Below are positions 22,830 through 34,719 of a DNA stretch of 64,000 bases, in pieces. Source of the DNA: Trichopria drosophilae. Taxonomy: Eukaryota > Arthropoda > Insecta > Hymenoptera > Diapriidae. The translations under genes and the position numbers were made by a program. Each line of letters opens with the position of its first letter. Position 1 is the first letter of the stretch. The stretch covers positions 70,699,501 through 70,763,500 of the forward strand of contig CM059582.1 of the NCBI GenBank assembly GCA_030407085.1, in the 5' to 3' direction. Under the pieces are notes generated by a model that saw only the letters and a list, made by a program, of their open reading frames with translations, ran no database searches and was not told the DNA's origin.

Positions 22830-24970
22830 GTTGTGAAAAATAGAGTGATGTTGAATGAAGAATTTGTGGAAGCGCATCCATCTATGCAAGCACAAGAAGT
22901 AGCTCCTGATAATAATGAACTACATCCAGAAAAGGAATTACAATTTGTTCCAGTTCAAACATCAGTGATGGCGCCAATTGATCATGAACAACCTGATGTT
23001 GCTGACGAATTTGAAGAAGCTGCAAATCTCAATGAAATTGCCCGAAAGACCAAGGACAATATTGCAAATGTCAGGCGAGAAAAGAAAGCAGAGGAATATG
23101 CATGGTTCCATCTATTTCCTCATTGTGTCAATAGTTTTCAAGAAGAGCGTCCAGTGAGAATTACACCACTGGATTATTATCAACAAAATGGTTATTAGAA
23201 ATGTGCCTGCTGTTGTACGTGTGCCATTCTTCCAAATGCCGAGTGATCCCGAAAACTATTTCTATAGTTTACTGCTGCAATATGTGCCATTTTATTCAGA
23301 GAATGAATTAATTGATGACCACAATAGTGCACGTGATGCTTTTCTTGCGCGATAAAATCAATTGAAACGGGCAAATGCATATCTTGAAATTCACCGCACC
23401 CATGATAGACAGCTTGAAACAGCATTTAATCAAGCACATGCGTTTAATCTGCTTGAAAATCTAGAAGTACTTGTTGAAGATGAACTCGAAGAAGAAGTTA
23501 CTGAGCATGCAATGACAAATGAGCAATTCCAAGCTATATGTGCTACAATGACTGTTCGACAACGCGAACTATTCAACAGAACAACGCGAAGTATTCAAGA
23601 TCAGATGGGTGGAAGTCCCAACAGATTAAGAATGTTTGTCACGGGAGGCACAGGAGTTGGAAAAACATTCACATTCAATGCGATGAAGGAGCAGGTAAAT
23701 CGCTGTTATGCTAAAAAGGCCATTAAAGTTGGTGCATTGACTGGTGTTGCAGCCATATTAGTAGGAGGAACAACGCTGCACACATTATTTAAATTACCAG
23801 TTGAGAAAGATGGAAGAATGGTTGAAAGCTTATAACCATTAACTGACTATTGACGGTAATTATTTGAAAGTCTTGAGAAACCAATGGAAAGATATCGAGT
23901 TTCTCTTCATTGATGAAATTTCTATGGTGGCTTATGAAATGTTGTGCATGATTGATTCAAGACTGCGACAACTCAAGAAAAAAGGAAATGATCCATTTGG
24001 TGGAATGAATATCCTTGTCTTTGGTGACTTGATGCAATTACCACCCATTTGTGGAGCACAGGTTTTCCATCAGCATGCTAGATTTTTGCCAGGAATACAT
24101 CTGTCGCGTCTTAGCCTAGTCGAGTTGACAGAGAATATGCGTCAACAAGGCGATACGACATTTGCCGACCTTTTGAATGTTCTACGTATTGGCGAACTAC
24201 GAGCTCAACACTTCGCTCTTTTAATGTCAAGAGTTTTGAAAGAAGCATCAGGCGATTTTGCATTAGAGAGAGCAATTCGCATATATCCCACTCGTGCACA
24301 AGTCGATTCACACAATAAAGCTGTTTTAGAGCACTATCGAGCCAATGGAGAACGTATTTATTGAATCGTTGCTCAAGATGTCCTTGTAAATGCAACAAGA
24401 AATGCCGCCAATATAAATATGGCAAACATTGTATCAAGCGATATAAATAAGACTGTAGGATTGCCAAAAGAGTTGGAAATTTTTGTGGGAGCAAGATTCT
24501 TGTTGTTAAATTTAAATATTGAACAAGGACTTGTGAATAGCGCCATGGGCACAGTAACAGAAATCGTTTGGCCATTATTCCGTCGAGATCAAATGTACAA
24601 CGAAGACATTCCATCTGTTCGCATAGACTTTAATCGTGATGGAATACATATGATTCAGCCGAAGTCAATTCAATTTCCGGCATTAAGAAATTTTGGCACA
24701 ATAGAGCGAACTCAACTTCCCTTGATATTGTGTTGGGCTTGCACAGTACATAAAATGCAAGGATGCACAGTTGATCATGCTGTTGTATACCTAGGACCTG
24801 CACTATTTGGCAATGGACAGGCTTATGTGGCACTAAGCCGTGTCAGATCTCTCGATGGCTTGCGCATTGAAGAATTAGATTGTACAAAATTAACTGGCAA
24901 AACTCCATGTAATGAGGAAGCAATGAGTGAAATGGAGCGATTACGACAACTTGAACCTCCGCCGCCATAA
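22830..24970 (+). pseudogene. Helitron PIF1-family helicase
   Basis: This SF1 DNA helicase unwinds DNA during rolling-circle transposition. After AWFHLFPHCVNSF and ITPLDYYQ the Rep core is skipped and the frame resumes at VIRNVPAVVRVPFF, ENYFYSLLLQYVPF. Helicase motifs: Walker A TGGTGVGKTFTF, Walker B FLFIDEISMV, FGDLMQLPPI, LTENMRQ, and C-terminal LCWACTVHKMQGCTVD with YVALSRVRSLDGL. The ATPase residues look intact. Breaks: frameshift near 23195, stop near 23353, TAA near 23833 with a short damaged stretch, and a stop at 24362. The protein ends at 24970. Confidence 0.88.
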
Positions 24971-25142
24971 AGCCAAATTTTCTACGTTATTTAAATGTTG
25001 CTGTGTTTTCTGATAAAATAAATATAATTCGAAAACCACTTGCATATTCTTTTCATTTTGAAACTGCTCTTTTCAGATTGTTGATAAATGTAATAGTTTA
25101 AAATCGATTGTAAAATTTGACCTATTAAAATTAAAAATCAGA

Positions 25143-25623
25143 AAATAATTAATGAATAAAAAATTCTTTTTAAAACCCACGTTTTATAAATGGACTAAAA
25201 AGGATAAAATAATTTTTCCCATCCACACAGGTCACTAATGCCATGCCGAAATAAATACGCAATAATTTTTCATTTTATTAGGAAATAAAATATTTGTAAG
25301 ACTTAAAATGGAAAACGTGTGGTGCAATATAGGTAACAGAAATGATCCTCGACGAACAATAACAAATGAGAAACTTAGGCTTAAATGAACAATATGACGC
25401 GCCAGTATAGACATGATAGTCATTTCTGTTACCTATATTGCGCCACACGTTTTCCATTTTAAGTCTTACAAATATTTTATTATCTAAAAAAATTAAAAAT
25501 TATTGCGTATTTATTTCGGCATGGTATTAGTGACTTGTGTGGATGGGAAAAATGATTTTATCCTTTTTAGTCCATTTATAAAAACGTGGTTTTTAAACAG
25601 AATTTTTTATTCATTAATTATTT
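25143..25623. mobile_element. Fold-back element, ~203-bp arms and 74-bp loop
   Basis: The left arm 25143-25345 and right arm 25420-25623 are reverse complements with only a few differences, so a transcript would form a long hairpin. Both include GATGGGAAAAATKATTTTATCC and GGTAACAGAAATGA-type segments. It has no coding capacity. The outer flanks do not show a clear duplication. Confidence 0.8.
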
Positions 25624-26025
25624 ATACACATTTTAAAACATTACGCCATTTGCCTACTTCACGTATGTGTTCGTAATGATACACATACAGAATATCTCCG
25701 GTTTCTCCTTACGACCCGTTACGACTTGCTAAACAAGCATGAACTAACAAAAATTGCATAGAAGATTCGCCATGTTCGGATTTGCCAATACGGTTTCCCA
25801 TCTATATATCATGCTAGACTTGTGAGTCCCTGCACGCCGGTGTACATTGCCCAGCAAATGAAAAAGCATTTAGAAATATTGAAATTTTGAATACATCTAA
25901 ATGCTATTTCTTAATCCTTGCAAAAGTATTAGAAAGTATTGAATGCTTCGCTATGAAAGTTATTACTTTTTTCTCGGCACACAACAAAACATGTTATACA
26001 TTAAATTTTTTATTAAATTATTATA
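25624..26025. other. AT-rich spacer, no gene seen
   Basis: Nothing beyond short random ORFs. No repeat unit shared with the rest of the window was noticed. Confidence 0.5.
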
Positions 26026-26979
26026 CAGGGTGGCCGATTTATCTGAAGACATAGAAATATCTCGAGAACTATGCACAGAATCAAAAAAGATATGGGATGA
26101 AAGTTGTTCGACACGAAGGAGAGCATCCAATGATAATGAAATTGACCCCCTCCCCCACCTCGTGGGGGTGGGGTGGGGGAAAAACAATAAACCTTAAATA
26201 GGAACCTCCATTTTTTATTGCAGATTTGGATTCTCCGGAAAACAGTACACCAACTTGACCTAGGAGCTATTACATTGTGGTTCACAGGTGACGCTGTAGT
26301 CGACAAAAAGCAAAAGTAAATAATCCCTAAAATTCGACGTCTCCAGAATTCACAACACATCTGATAAATAATAGTAGACGTATTTTATTTTAATGCCACC
26401 ACTACGAAACGTTCGTTTTTCTTTGACTTTATAATTATTCTTGTAATGTGTTCTCTAGCCGCTATAATGGAAATTATTTGAAAAATAATCATGGATATGG
26501 TTGTGTGTCAAAAATACAATAAAAAATGGGGGGTCCCTATTTAAGTTTTATTGTCCCCTCTCCCCCCTCCCACAGGGGGCGGTGGAGGGCGTTGATTTCA
26601 TTATCACTGGATGCCTATCGGACAACTTTCATCCCACACCTTTTTTGATTCTGTGCATAGTTCTCGTGATATTTCAATGTCTTCAGATAAATTTGGATTT
26701 TTGTCGATTACAGCGTCACCTGTGAACCAAAATGTAATAGCTGCTAGGACAAATTGGTGTACTTTTTTCCGGAGAATCCAAATCTGCAATAAAAATGGGG
26801 GTTCCTATTTAAGTTTTATTGTTTTTCCCCCACCCCACCCCCAGGGATGGGGGAGGGGGTCAATTTCATTATCACTGGATGCCCCCCTTCGTGTCGAACA
26901 ACTTTCATCCTACGCCTTTTTTGATACTGTGCATAGTTCTCGAGATATTTCTATGTCTTCAGATAAATCGGCCACCCTG
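26026..26979. mobile_element. TA-flanked fold-back MITE with internal partial copy
   Basis: The ends CAGGGTGGCCGATTTATCTG and its complement are flanked by TA. The arms (about 26026-26318 and 26695-26979) are inverted copies of roughly 290 bp. Between them, 26518-26690 is a second, direct copy of most of the right arm, so the element is composite. Each copy contains a CCCCACCCC/GGGGTGGGG block that forms its own hairpin. There is no transposase. The start motif groups it with 12885-13128. Confidence 0.8.
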
Positions 26980-27877
26980 TATATATGTCACTTTCGTTTT
27001 TGCTTTATTTGTTACTTTTCTGAATAAAAAATTATTTGTTATCTGTGCGGCCAAATATTGATGGCTTAGTTAGATCATTTCAAGAAAATTTAACATCCAA
27101 AAAGATCAAAATCAGGGGGCTGACTCTCCCTATGTCCGTTTACAGTAGATCTGTGGCAACCTAGTGTCTCGGAATTTAGTTTCAGAATAACTCGGTAAAG
27201 GCACTGGGTGCATGCACGATCGACCTTCCCCTCTCCCCCTGCTCTCCCCTATACCCTATACTTCTCCTCCTCCCTGATCGACCTCCGCTCTACCAGTCCA
27301 CGCGCCAAACGACGTAAACATGAATATTTTCTCCTCCGTGTGTTGTTGCTATCTTTGCAAAAAGATAGTGTTAATGTGTTGAAAAACCGAAGTGGATTAG
27401 TGTTTTCAAAAAACCGAACATTATATTTCGATAATTTTATCGACAGTGGGTTAGACGGCTTCAAATCAGAACAATCAAGTATGTAAATGCGTATCGTGAA
27501 ACTGTATTTTTGAAAGTTACATAAATGTTTTTATGTATTTGTGCTGCATCGCAATTTTTTTAATATATATGTATGTATAATATATATTAAATGTGATTCA
27601 ACTAATATTAATATGTTCTATATATTTTCAATTTTATATTTCGGGACGAAAATAGAATGTGATTATGTAAAAGTCCTTTTGGAGTCAGATTTAATTTTTA
27701 TTTTTATTTTTTATTACACTTCACAAAGCAGGTTAATTGTGAAAACTGCATTAAACATGATATGTATACGCACATTGTTCAATATTTTTTGCCTACTTTC
27801 TGACGTGATTTCAGTTTATTTATTTGAATGTATTCTTCTAAATTTTAATTATATTAGGTCATTGTCATGTCTTCCAG
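26980..27877. other. Region 5' of the THAP/P-type gene, first exon not found
   Basis: The next recognised exon is the second half of a THAP domain, so an upstream exon with the first Cys pair should lie before it. I found no convincing C2 start here. 27208-27486 has an open frame rich in Ser/Arg/Leu with no known motif and could hold promoter or 5' UTR. Confidence 0.35.
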
Positions 27878-28278
27878 AAAAAATTATAGTATTTGCGAAA
27901 GACACTTCAGAAAAGAATTGATTCTACGTAAACGAAATTTAGAAGATTCGTCAGGCAATATACTTGGAGTGGTAACTTTCCTCTTTCTAAAACCAATCTC
28001 ATGAAAATTATAATTAATAAACTTTTTTTGTGATATTTATTTTTTAACAGAGTTACCACAAAATACCAAAGCTAGCCGTGGGAAGCATTCCCACATTGTT
28101 TGGCACAAGTACTGTAGAAAATATTACTGAGCAAGGTGAATGTGGTCAAAACATAGAGAATGACATCGAGGACTGTACGATGATTAAAAAACAAGTGTCT
28201 GTATATAGTACACAACATGTACACGACCATCTGTATAGCTTGAGTGAAATACCTGCAACTGCTGTAACCAATTTTTTG
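27878..28278 (+). CDS. THAP-type gene exons: THAP C-terminal half and linker
   Basis: Exon 27878-27971 follows CTTCCAG and reads KNYSICERHFRKELIL, the C-x-x-H half of a THAP zinc finger, ending at a GTAACT donor. Exon 28051-28278 (76 codons) follows TTTTTAACAG and reads KIPKLAVGSIPTLFG, the usual segment after a THAP domain. An acidic linker follows, ending ATAVTNFL before GTATGT. THAP domains bind DNA, in P elements near the transposon ends. The first exon with the N-terminal Cys pair was not identified. Confidence 0.7.
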
Positions 28279-29224
28279 GTATGTTAAAGCATCAAATACT
28301 TTCCAATTCATACTTGGAAATATTTAATATATGATATATATATTGACAGTTTTAAAAAAGTATCTTCTTTAATCAATACTGATTTTTAGTGGTATCCGAA
28401 ATCAAGGCAAAATCATTGCACCTTTTTTTTATATTGTAATTTTTCTTTTTTTAATAGTAATTTGTAATGTATCTTGTAAAAAGTATGTAATTTATTTATT
28501 CATACAAATTTTAAATTATACATAAAATAGTTAAAATATGGTTGATTATTACGTAGTTTTATTTATATATACATATATATACATATATATATATATATAG
28601 TCTAATATATAAGAAATGCGTTTGGGTTTTCTATTAATGTCAATGTTATGGAAATTAAATAAAATAAGACATTTGGTGGAATTGTTCTAAAAGTGCTGTT
28701 GGTGTCCATATTCGATCTCTTTTTATTGAGGTTTTTTTTTTGTTAGAGTTGAGCGAAGGTCAGTTTCATGTAAAATTGGAGAAGATATGACTCCATTAAA
28801 TTCTGTCATTTTTCTTAGTTTTCAGAATAGGCGTTCGGAGAAAATCCTTACGAGGTACATATGTTTAATAAAGCAGACAAGTAATTGTAACAAATTTAAT
28901 CTTCATTCAAAGCGTACAATTATTTAATAAGCTTTCTGGACTTGGAAACATACTGTACAAATTTTCTTCTCTTTAGATCTATTTCTTTTGATTTAATATT
29001 CGATATTAAATATAAAAAATAAAGCTGTATAATGTGAAAAAAACCTCATTCAACATTCAACGCCGAGTACCCAAAAGGTACAATTGTAATGTTACATTAC
29101 GTGGATAAAATTCAGTAGTGCTTTTTAAACAAACAATTAAATTTTTAGTTTTATTTATACAATCATACTTTCTTAATTAAAAAATTTTTTTTTTATCTAT
29201 TATAATAAAATTATAAATACACAG

Positions 29225-29434
29225 GCTCCGAATGAAAAGCAGAATATCGTCGAACGAACATTGGAACACGGCAATTCATTGGAACAATGTGTTAATGAAC
29301 AAAACGGACAAAGTACTAAAGATGTTGGGAGTGACATTGAAGACAACACTATGTCGATGAATGAACATCAGATGTTTATGCATAGTGTTCAGCATTCAAA
29401 CAATAGCCCTGCGACCTTTGTAACCAATTCGCTG
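29225..29434 (+). CDS. THAP-type gene linker exon, duplicate of the preceding exon
   Basis: A 70-codon phase-0 exon between ACAG and GTATGC. It reads TLEHGNSLEQCVNEQNGQS and ends ATFVTNSL. Its layout (VE/LE-x-x-E-x-G, DIEDNTM, VQH, AT-x-VTN-x-L) parallels exon 28051-28278, so it looks like an internal exon duplication. A further partial copy lies at 42334. Function: probably a flexible linker. Confidence 0.6.
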
Positions 29435-29603
29435 GTATGCTATGGTGTATGAGTGTTCCAGTCCGACCACGTTAGTTATTAAATAAAACTAGGAGTGGGA
29501 AACACTTGGAGCAAATGAAAACAAAATGGAGTGGGGTCGGTATGGGACCACTCTCCCCTATTGTACTTATTCTATACATTCTATAGTACATAATAATGGG
29601 TAC

Positions 29604-29736
<133 letters not shown>

Positions 29737-29879
29737 GCCGGAGTTTTGCTAGTTCCTCCTAACGGGCGCGTCCCCAGGTGGCGTATCGGGGAATGCTGGT
29801 AAAAGGTATCGGAGAAATAAAATATCCGACGCGGACCAAAGAACTAGATAGGGGAAGGAACCCCGAAAATAAACCAAAT

Positions 29880-31322
29880 ATGGCGAGTACCACAAATGGG
29901 AAAAACCTTACGGTGCAAGGGAGGGATACCCTAGTACCGGCGCCAGGCGGGAGTGAGCAAGCGGGCTCCCCGGCGTCGTTATCCGGCAACCGCAGTGCTG
30001 TAGAGGTTGGTCACTCGGCCCCTACAGCATTAAATGCTACAAGTGACAAGGTTGACCACTTGGTCAATGCTACAAGCGACATGGTTGACCACTTGGCTTC
30101 CATGGCAGTTAATGCCTCAAGTGAAGAGACATTGAAGAAAAGGCAAGCTGAACTGCTAAGGCTTGGTAACCTACTGAGTGACTTGTTGGAGTATATTGAA
30201 CCGAAGGGAAACGTCCACAAGCATATCAAGGTGCAAATGAATAAGATGAAAAGCAGTTATGACCGTTTAGTGGCACTTGACAAAAATGTGACCCAAAAAG
30301 CTGTGGTACAAACTACTGATGCCCAAACTTCGCTCCACTTATGTGGGCAGTCGAAGAGAAAAGATATCTCACCACTGGAGGAGAAAAAACTCCCGAGACA
30401 GGTAAAGAAAAGGAAAGAAATGACCTTGGAAAAACTCGAGTCAAAGAACTTAGCCAAGGCAATGGAGGAGGACACAGTAGCTGGTGACCACATTACTCAG
30501 AAAGTTATTCCGGATAAGAGGCAAGGTCCCAGATGGACAAAGGTCCAAAAGAAGGAAGAAAAAGCTGAGAAACCGCGCAAAGAGCCTAAAATCCCAGATG
30601 CTCTGGTTATCAAGAAGCGGGGCGACCTGACTTATGCTGAGATCCTCAACAAAGTCAAGAAAGATGCCTCTCTGCAGGAGATTGGCCAAGGAGTCAAGAA
30701 CATTCGAAGGACGAAAGGAGGAGACTTCATCCTCGTTCTAGACAAGCCTAGCCAGGGAAAAGCGGCAGAATACTGCACAGCCATGGGAGCCGTATTGGGG
30801 GAGGATGCCACTGTCACAGCAAGAGTCCAAGAGACTTTGTTTGAAATAAAAGACATAGACGAAGTGACCACGAAGGAAGACGTACTCCAAGTGCTCTCAC
30901 AGGCTCTAGGAGGTACAACGGTGAAACCTGAGTCAGTTAAATCTATCAGGAAAGCCTATGGTGGTACTCAGACGGCCGTGGTAAACCTTCCGGCCGAACT
31001 GATGAAAAAGATTACCGACAAGGGGAAGCTCCGCATTGGCTGGGTTGTCTGCCGTATGAGAGTGCTAATGAGGCCAACGAAGTGCTACAAGTGCTGGAAC
31101 TATGGACACCTCTCGAGGGATTGCAAAAGCAAAATAGACAGATCAAAACTCTGTATCAAGTGTGGAGTCGAAGGCCACAAAGCCGAGAAATGCACTTCTG
31201 AGCCACGCTGCGTACTATGCAGCGGAAAGGAGAAAGAAGGAGCATGTAAGCACATATCAGGAAGTAGCCGATGCTCTGCCTACAAAAAGGCGTACCAGGC
31301 GCTCATCCAAAAAAGAGGATGA
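29880..31322 (+). CDS. Copy D ORF1, gag-like nucleic-acid-binding protein
   Basis: I start at ATG 29880 (MASTTNGKN) because the homologous ORF1 of copy E starts at the same place; the frame is open further upstream but reads untranslated leader. 480 codons. N-terminal region with SPASLSGNRS shared with E, a helical region, a basic Lys-rich stretch, then a conserved domain (LTYAEILNKVKKD, IRRTKGGDFILVL, VTTKEDVLQVL, RKAYGGTQTAVV, GWVVCRMRVL) and three Cys clusters: CYKCWNYGHLSRDC, CIKCGVEGHKAEKC, CVLCSGKEKEGACKH. It packages the RNA. Its stop overlaps the ORF2 start as ATGA (31319-31322). Confidence 0.92.
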   Translation: MASTTNGKNLTVQGRDTLVPAPGGSEQAGSPASLSGNRSAVEVGHSAPTALNATSDKVDHLVNATSDMVDHLASMAVNASSEETLKKRQAELLRLGNLLSDLLEYIEPKGNVHKHIKVQMNKMKSSYDRLVALDKNVTQKAVVQTTDAQTSLHLCGQSKRKDISPLEEKKLPRQVKKRKEMTLEKLESKNLAKAMEEDTVAGDHITQKVIPDKRQGPRWTKVQKKEEKAEKPRKEPKIPDALVIKKRGDLTYAEILNKVKKDASLQEIGQGVKNIRRTKGGDFILVLDKPSQGKAAEYCTAMGAVLGEDATVTARVQETLFEIKDIDEVTTKEDVLQVLSQALGGTTVKPESVKSIRKAYGGTQTAVVNLPAELMKKITDKGKLRIGWVVCRMRVLMRPTKCYKCWNYGHLSRDCKSKIDRSKLCIKCGVEGHKAEKCTSEPRCVLCSGKEKEGACKHISGSSRCSAYKKAYQALIQKRG

Positions 31323-34299
31323 GAGTACTTCAAGTCAACTTGAACCACTGTGAGGCAGCGCAGGATGTGCTAACGCAGACCCTGCGAGAGGAGAAAATTG
31401 ACGTGGTAATCATTTCGGAACCATACAGAAACCCGAATGTTTCATCGTGGAAAGAGGATGCAACGGGCAAGGCCGTTATATGGTCATGTAGCAGGTACCC
31501 CTTCCAGGAGTACATGATGAGACCTGAAGACGGCTTCGTCAGAGCAAAAGTCAATGGTGTGTACTTTTACAGCTGTTACATACCACCTAGCTTAACACAA
31601 GAGGATTTTGAGAAAATAATGGATCGGCTTGTCACCAACGCGAAAGACCGAAATCCAAAAGTGATCGCGGGAGACTTTAATGCCCGGGCAACGGACTGGG
31701 GCAGTAAGAGGACGGATAAAAGAGGGCAAGCACTCTTGGAAACGTTCTCCGTGCTAAACTTAGTCCTGCTCAATGATGGCAGAATGCCCACGTACATCAA
31801 GAGCGAGAAAAGCTCCATCATAGACCTCACCTTTGCTAGTGCTGGCCTTGCGAGAGGAGACACGAACTGGCAGGTGACAGACATCTACACGCATAGCGAA
31901 CATCAAGCTATCACATGGCAGATCACGAGGAAGAGCAGATGTGACATCCGAACAAAGAAGAAACCAAACACTCCTGGCTGGAAGACGAGCGCGTTCGATG
32001 AAGGCGTGTTTCAGCTGGCCATGGACGGAGATACCATCGAGAAAAACACAGCGGAAGAGCAAGTGGCTGAAGTAATGCAGAGAGTAGCGAAAGCTTGCGA
32101 TGCTACCATGCCAAGGAAAAAAAGTGGAAATCCACATACCCCAGTTTACTGGCGGAATGAGATGATTGACGGGTGTCGCAAAGAGAGCAACCATGCTAGA
32201 AGGCTAGCACAGCGAGCCAAAGGTAAGCCAACCTATGCAGCACTCGAGGAGAAGCACAAGAAGGCACGTTTGAAACTCAATAAAGCTATCAAACGTAGTA
32301 AACGCGACATGTGGAATGAGTTACTTGAGGAGGTCGATAAGGACCCGTGGGGAAGACCGTACAGGATAGTCATGACTCGGCTCAAGGGTCAGTCTAGACA
32401 GCAACCCACCGGCCCCGAACTACTGAAGAGGGTAATGACCACACTATTCCCGCAGCAAGTAGAACTCAACTACCCAGAAGACGACAACGAGGACACGGAA
32501 GATATCCCCAACATTACAGTTGAGGAACTATTTTGTGCATCCAGTAGAGTACGAAATCAGAAAGCACCAGGAATGGACAACGTTCCTAATGTTGCCCTCA
32601 AAGCAGCCATCAAAACAGCTCCTGGAATCTTTTGTGACATGTACAATGCCTGCCTTAGAGAAGGAACTTTCCCTGAGCGCTGGAAATGGCAGAGGCTCGT
32701 CCTCTTGACCAAGGGCAATAAACCACCTGACGATCCTTCGTCTTACCGCCCATTGTGCATGCTGGATACTGCTGGCAAGATCTTGGAACGCGTAGTACAT
32801 AACCGGATCGAGGCTGTTATTGGGGACTCCTTAGCGGATAACCAGTACGGTTTCCGAAAGCTCAGGTCAACAATGGACGCAATCGATCAAGTTGTGAACA
32901 CAGCTGCCAAAGCCACGGAAGGCAAACGATACAAAGGAGGCTCTAAGAAATATTGCTTAGTGGTCGCCCTTGACATTAAAAATGCTTTCAACACAGCGAG
33001 ATGGGACACAATCTGCAAGGCGCTGGACCGGCTGGAGGTGCCCACGTACCTGAAGAGGATGGTGAAGAACTACTTCAATGGCCGCTACCTCAAGTACGAC
33101 ACAGAAGATGGATCCAAGGACTATCAAGTCACAGGGGGCGTTCCCCAGGGTTCGGTACTTGGTCCACTTCTGTGGAATATAATGTACGACGAGCTGCTGA
33201 AACTCAAGTTACCGAGAGGAGCAGCACTGACGGCCTTCGCAGACGATGCAATGCTCACAATCGTGGCTAAGCTCATGGAGGAGCTGCCTAATATCTTTGC
33301 AGATTCCTACGAGCTAATACAAACGTGGATGAGATCGGCTGGTTTGCAACTCGCCGAGCATAAAACAGAAGCCATGCTCATCACAAGCCGGAAGAAGGTT
33401 GAAACCATCACCCTTACAATTGGCGATCATAGTATCACCTCCCAGCAGTGCATAGAGTACTTAGGAGTATGGCTGAAAGCACGGCTAAACTTCAAACAGC
33501 ACGTGGAATACGTCGCAGAGAAGGCAGGGAAGTTGGCGTCGGTGTTGGCAAGGCTTATGCCAAATGTAGGTGGACCGCGACAGAGCAGGAGGAAACTGCT
33601 GGCATCAGTAGTTACCTCTGTGCTGACTTACGCAATTGCCAACTGGGGAGATGCTCTGAAAATCTTGGAGTACCGCAGAAAGGTGTCATCAATCTACCGG
33701 CTGAGTGCCTTGAGGGTTTCCAGCGCATTCCGCACAGTGTCCGAAGATGCTGTATGTGTCATTGCTGGATGTTGCCCATTCACATCCTGGCGGAAGAGAG
33801 GAAGAAGCTGTACCAGCAAAGGTGCCAAGCACTAGAACTGCAAGAAGAACAGACAGAAGAGATCAAGTTGGAAAGCCTACTTCGCTGGCAAGTAGAGTGG
33901 GACACATCTGATAAGGGAAGATGGACACATCGTCTGATCCCGCAACTGGAAAGTTGGCTGAACCGGAAACACGGAGAAATCAACTATTACCTGACGCAGA
34001 TGATCTCAGGACATGGATGCTTCCGGCAGTATCTTCACCGCTTCAAGCATGAGAACACACCGGACTGTCCTGCAGGCTGTGGAGTAGCTGAAAACGCGGA
34101 ACACCTCTTTTTTCGTTGTCCACGTTACCTCGAAGAACGTCTTGAAGTCGAGCGAGTGACAGAAGAGATTCTTATCCCTGACAACATTGTGCAATGCATG
34201 TTGAAGTCAGACGCCAACTGGACTGCAGTGAGCAATTTTGCCACTGCGATTCTTAAAAAGTTGCGAGAAGAGGAGCAACAAAGACGTCAAGGTGCCTGA
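31319..34299 (+). pseudogene. Copy D ORF2, endonuclease-reverse transcriptase, one frameshift
   Basis: It starts at ATG 31319 (MRVLQVNLNHCEAAQ). The APE endonuclease has VVIISEPYRNPN, AGDFNARATDWGS, SSIIDLTFAS and SEHQAITW. RT has SSYRPLCMLDTAGKILE, motif A LDIKNAFNTARW, motif B GGVPQGSVLGPLLWN and motif C FADDAML, with the Asp residues intact. Thumb and C-terminal domain follow, with KHGEINYYLTQMISGHG and a zinc motif CPAGCGVAENAEHLFFRC. The first frame stops at 33835; homology with copy E shifts frame near 33768 and ends at 34299. A single-base insertion there would explain it, making this a recently active or nearly active element. Confidence 0.92.
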
Positions 34300-34359
34300 T
34301 ATTGAAGAAAGAAAGGGCAGTTGCCCTGTAACCAAGAGAAACAGCTACGGCTGAGGCCG

Positions 34360-34397
34360 CCCTCGCGAAGTAATGCCTTGCGGCGGTGCCGCGGGGG
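34360..34397 (+). other. Conserved 3'-UTR hairpin, copy D
   Basis: CCCTCGC at 34360-34366 pairs with GCGGGGG at 34391-34397 (one G-U) around the loop GAAGTAATGCCTTGCGGCGG, which matches copy E and resembles A-C. Confidence 0.8.
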
Positions 34398-34553
34398 TAA
34401 GAAAAAGGTCAATGACGAGAGGTTGAGGTTTAGTGGGTGTTGCACTCGTGCCGAGTCCCACACACGGATGGCGCAAAGCTCTTGCGCTACCTATGGTGCG
34501 TAAATGCATTTCCCCTCTTAAAAAAAAAAAAAACAAAAAAACAAAAAAAAAAA

Positions 34554-34571
34554 CCACACACACACACACAC
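34554..34571. repeat. (CA)n tract between copies D and E
   Basis: About nine CA repeats after the A-rich tail of D, directly followed by the TCCCGCCGGAG start of E. This is the same junction as at 29734. Confidence 0.9.
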
Positions 34572-34719
34572 TCCCGCCGGAGTCTTGCTGGTTCCTTCTA
34601 ACGGGCGCGTCCCCAGGTGGCGGATCGGGGATTGCTGGTAAAAGGTATCGGAGAAATAAAATACCCGACGCGGACCAAAGAACTAGCTAGGGGAAGGAAC
34701 CCCGAACAAGAAACCAAGT

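Larger units (their letters stand above)
20640..25030 (+). mobile_element. Helitron with Rep/HUH section missing
   Basis: A TTGTCTGTCTGTCTGTTTGTC-type leader and a G-rich/C-rich block near 20900 precede coding sequence for an N-terminal region, a cysteine-protease-like region, the start of a Helitron_like_N region and a PIF1 helicase, all on the plus strand. The HUH endonuclease expected between the ITPLDYYQ segment (about 23160) and the NVPAVVRVPFF segment (about 23205) is absent. Exact termini (5' TC, 3' CTRR with hairpin) were not resolved, so both ends are approximate. Confidence 0.85.
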
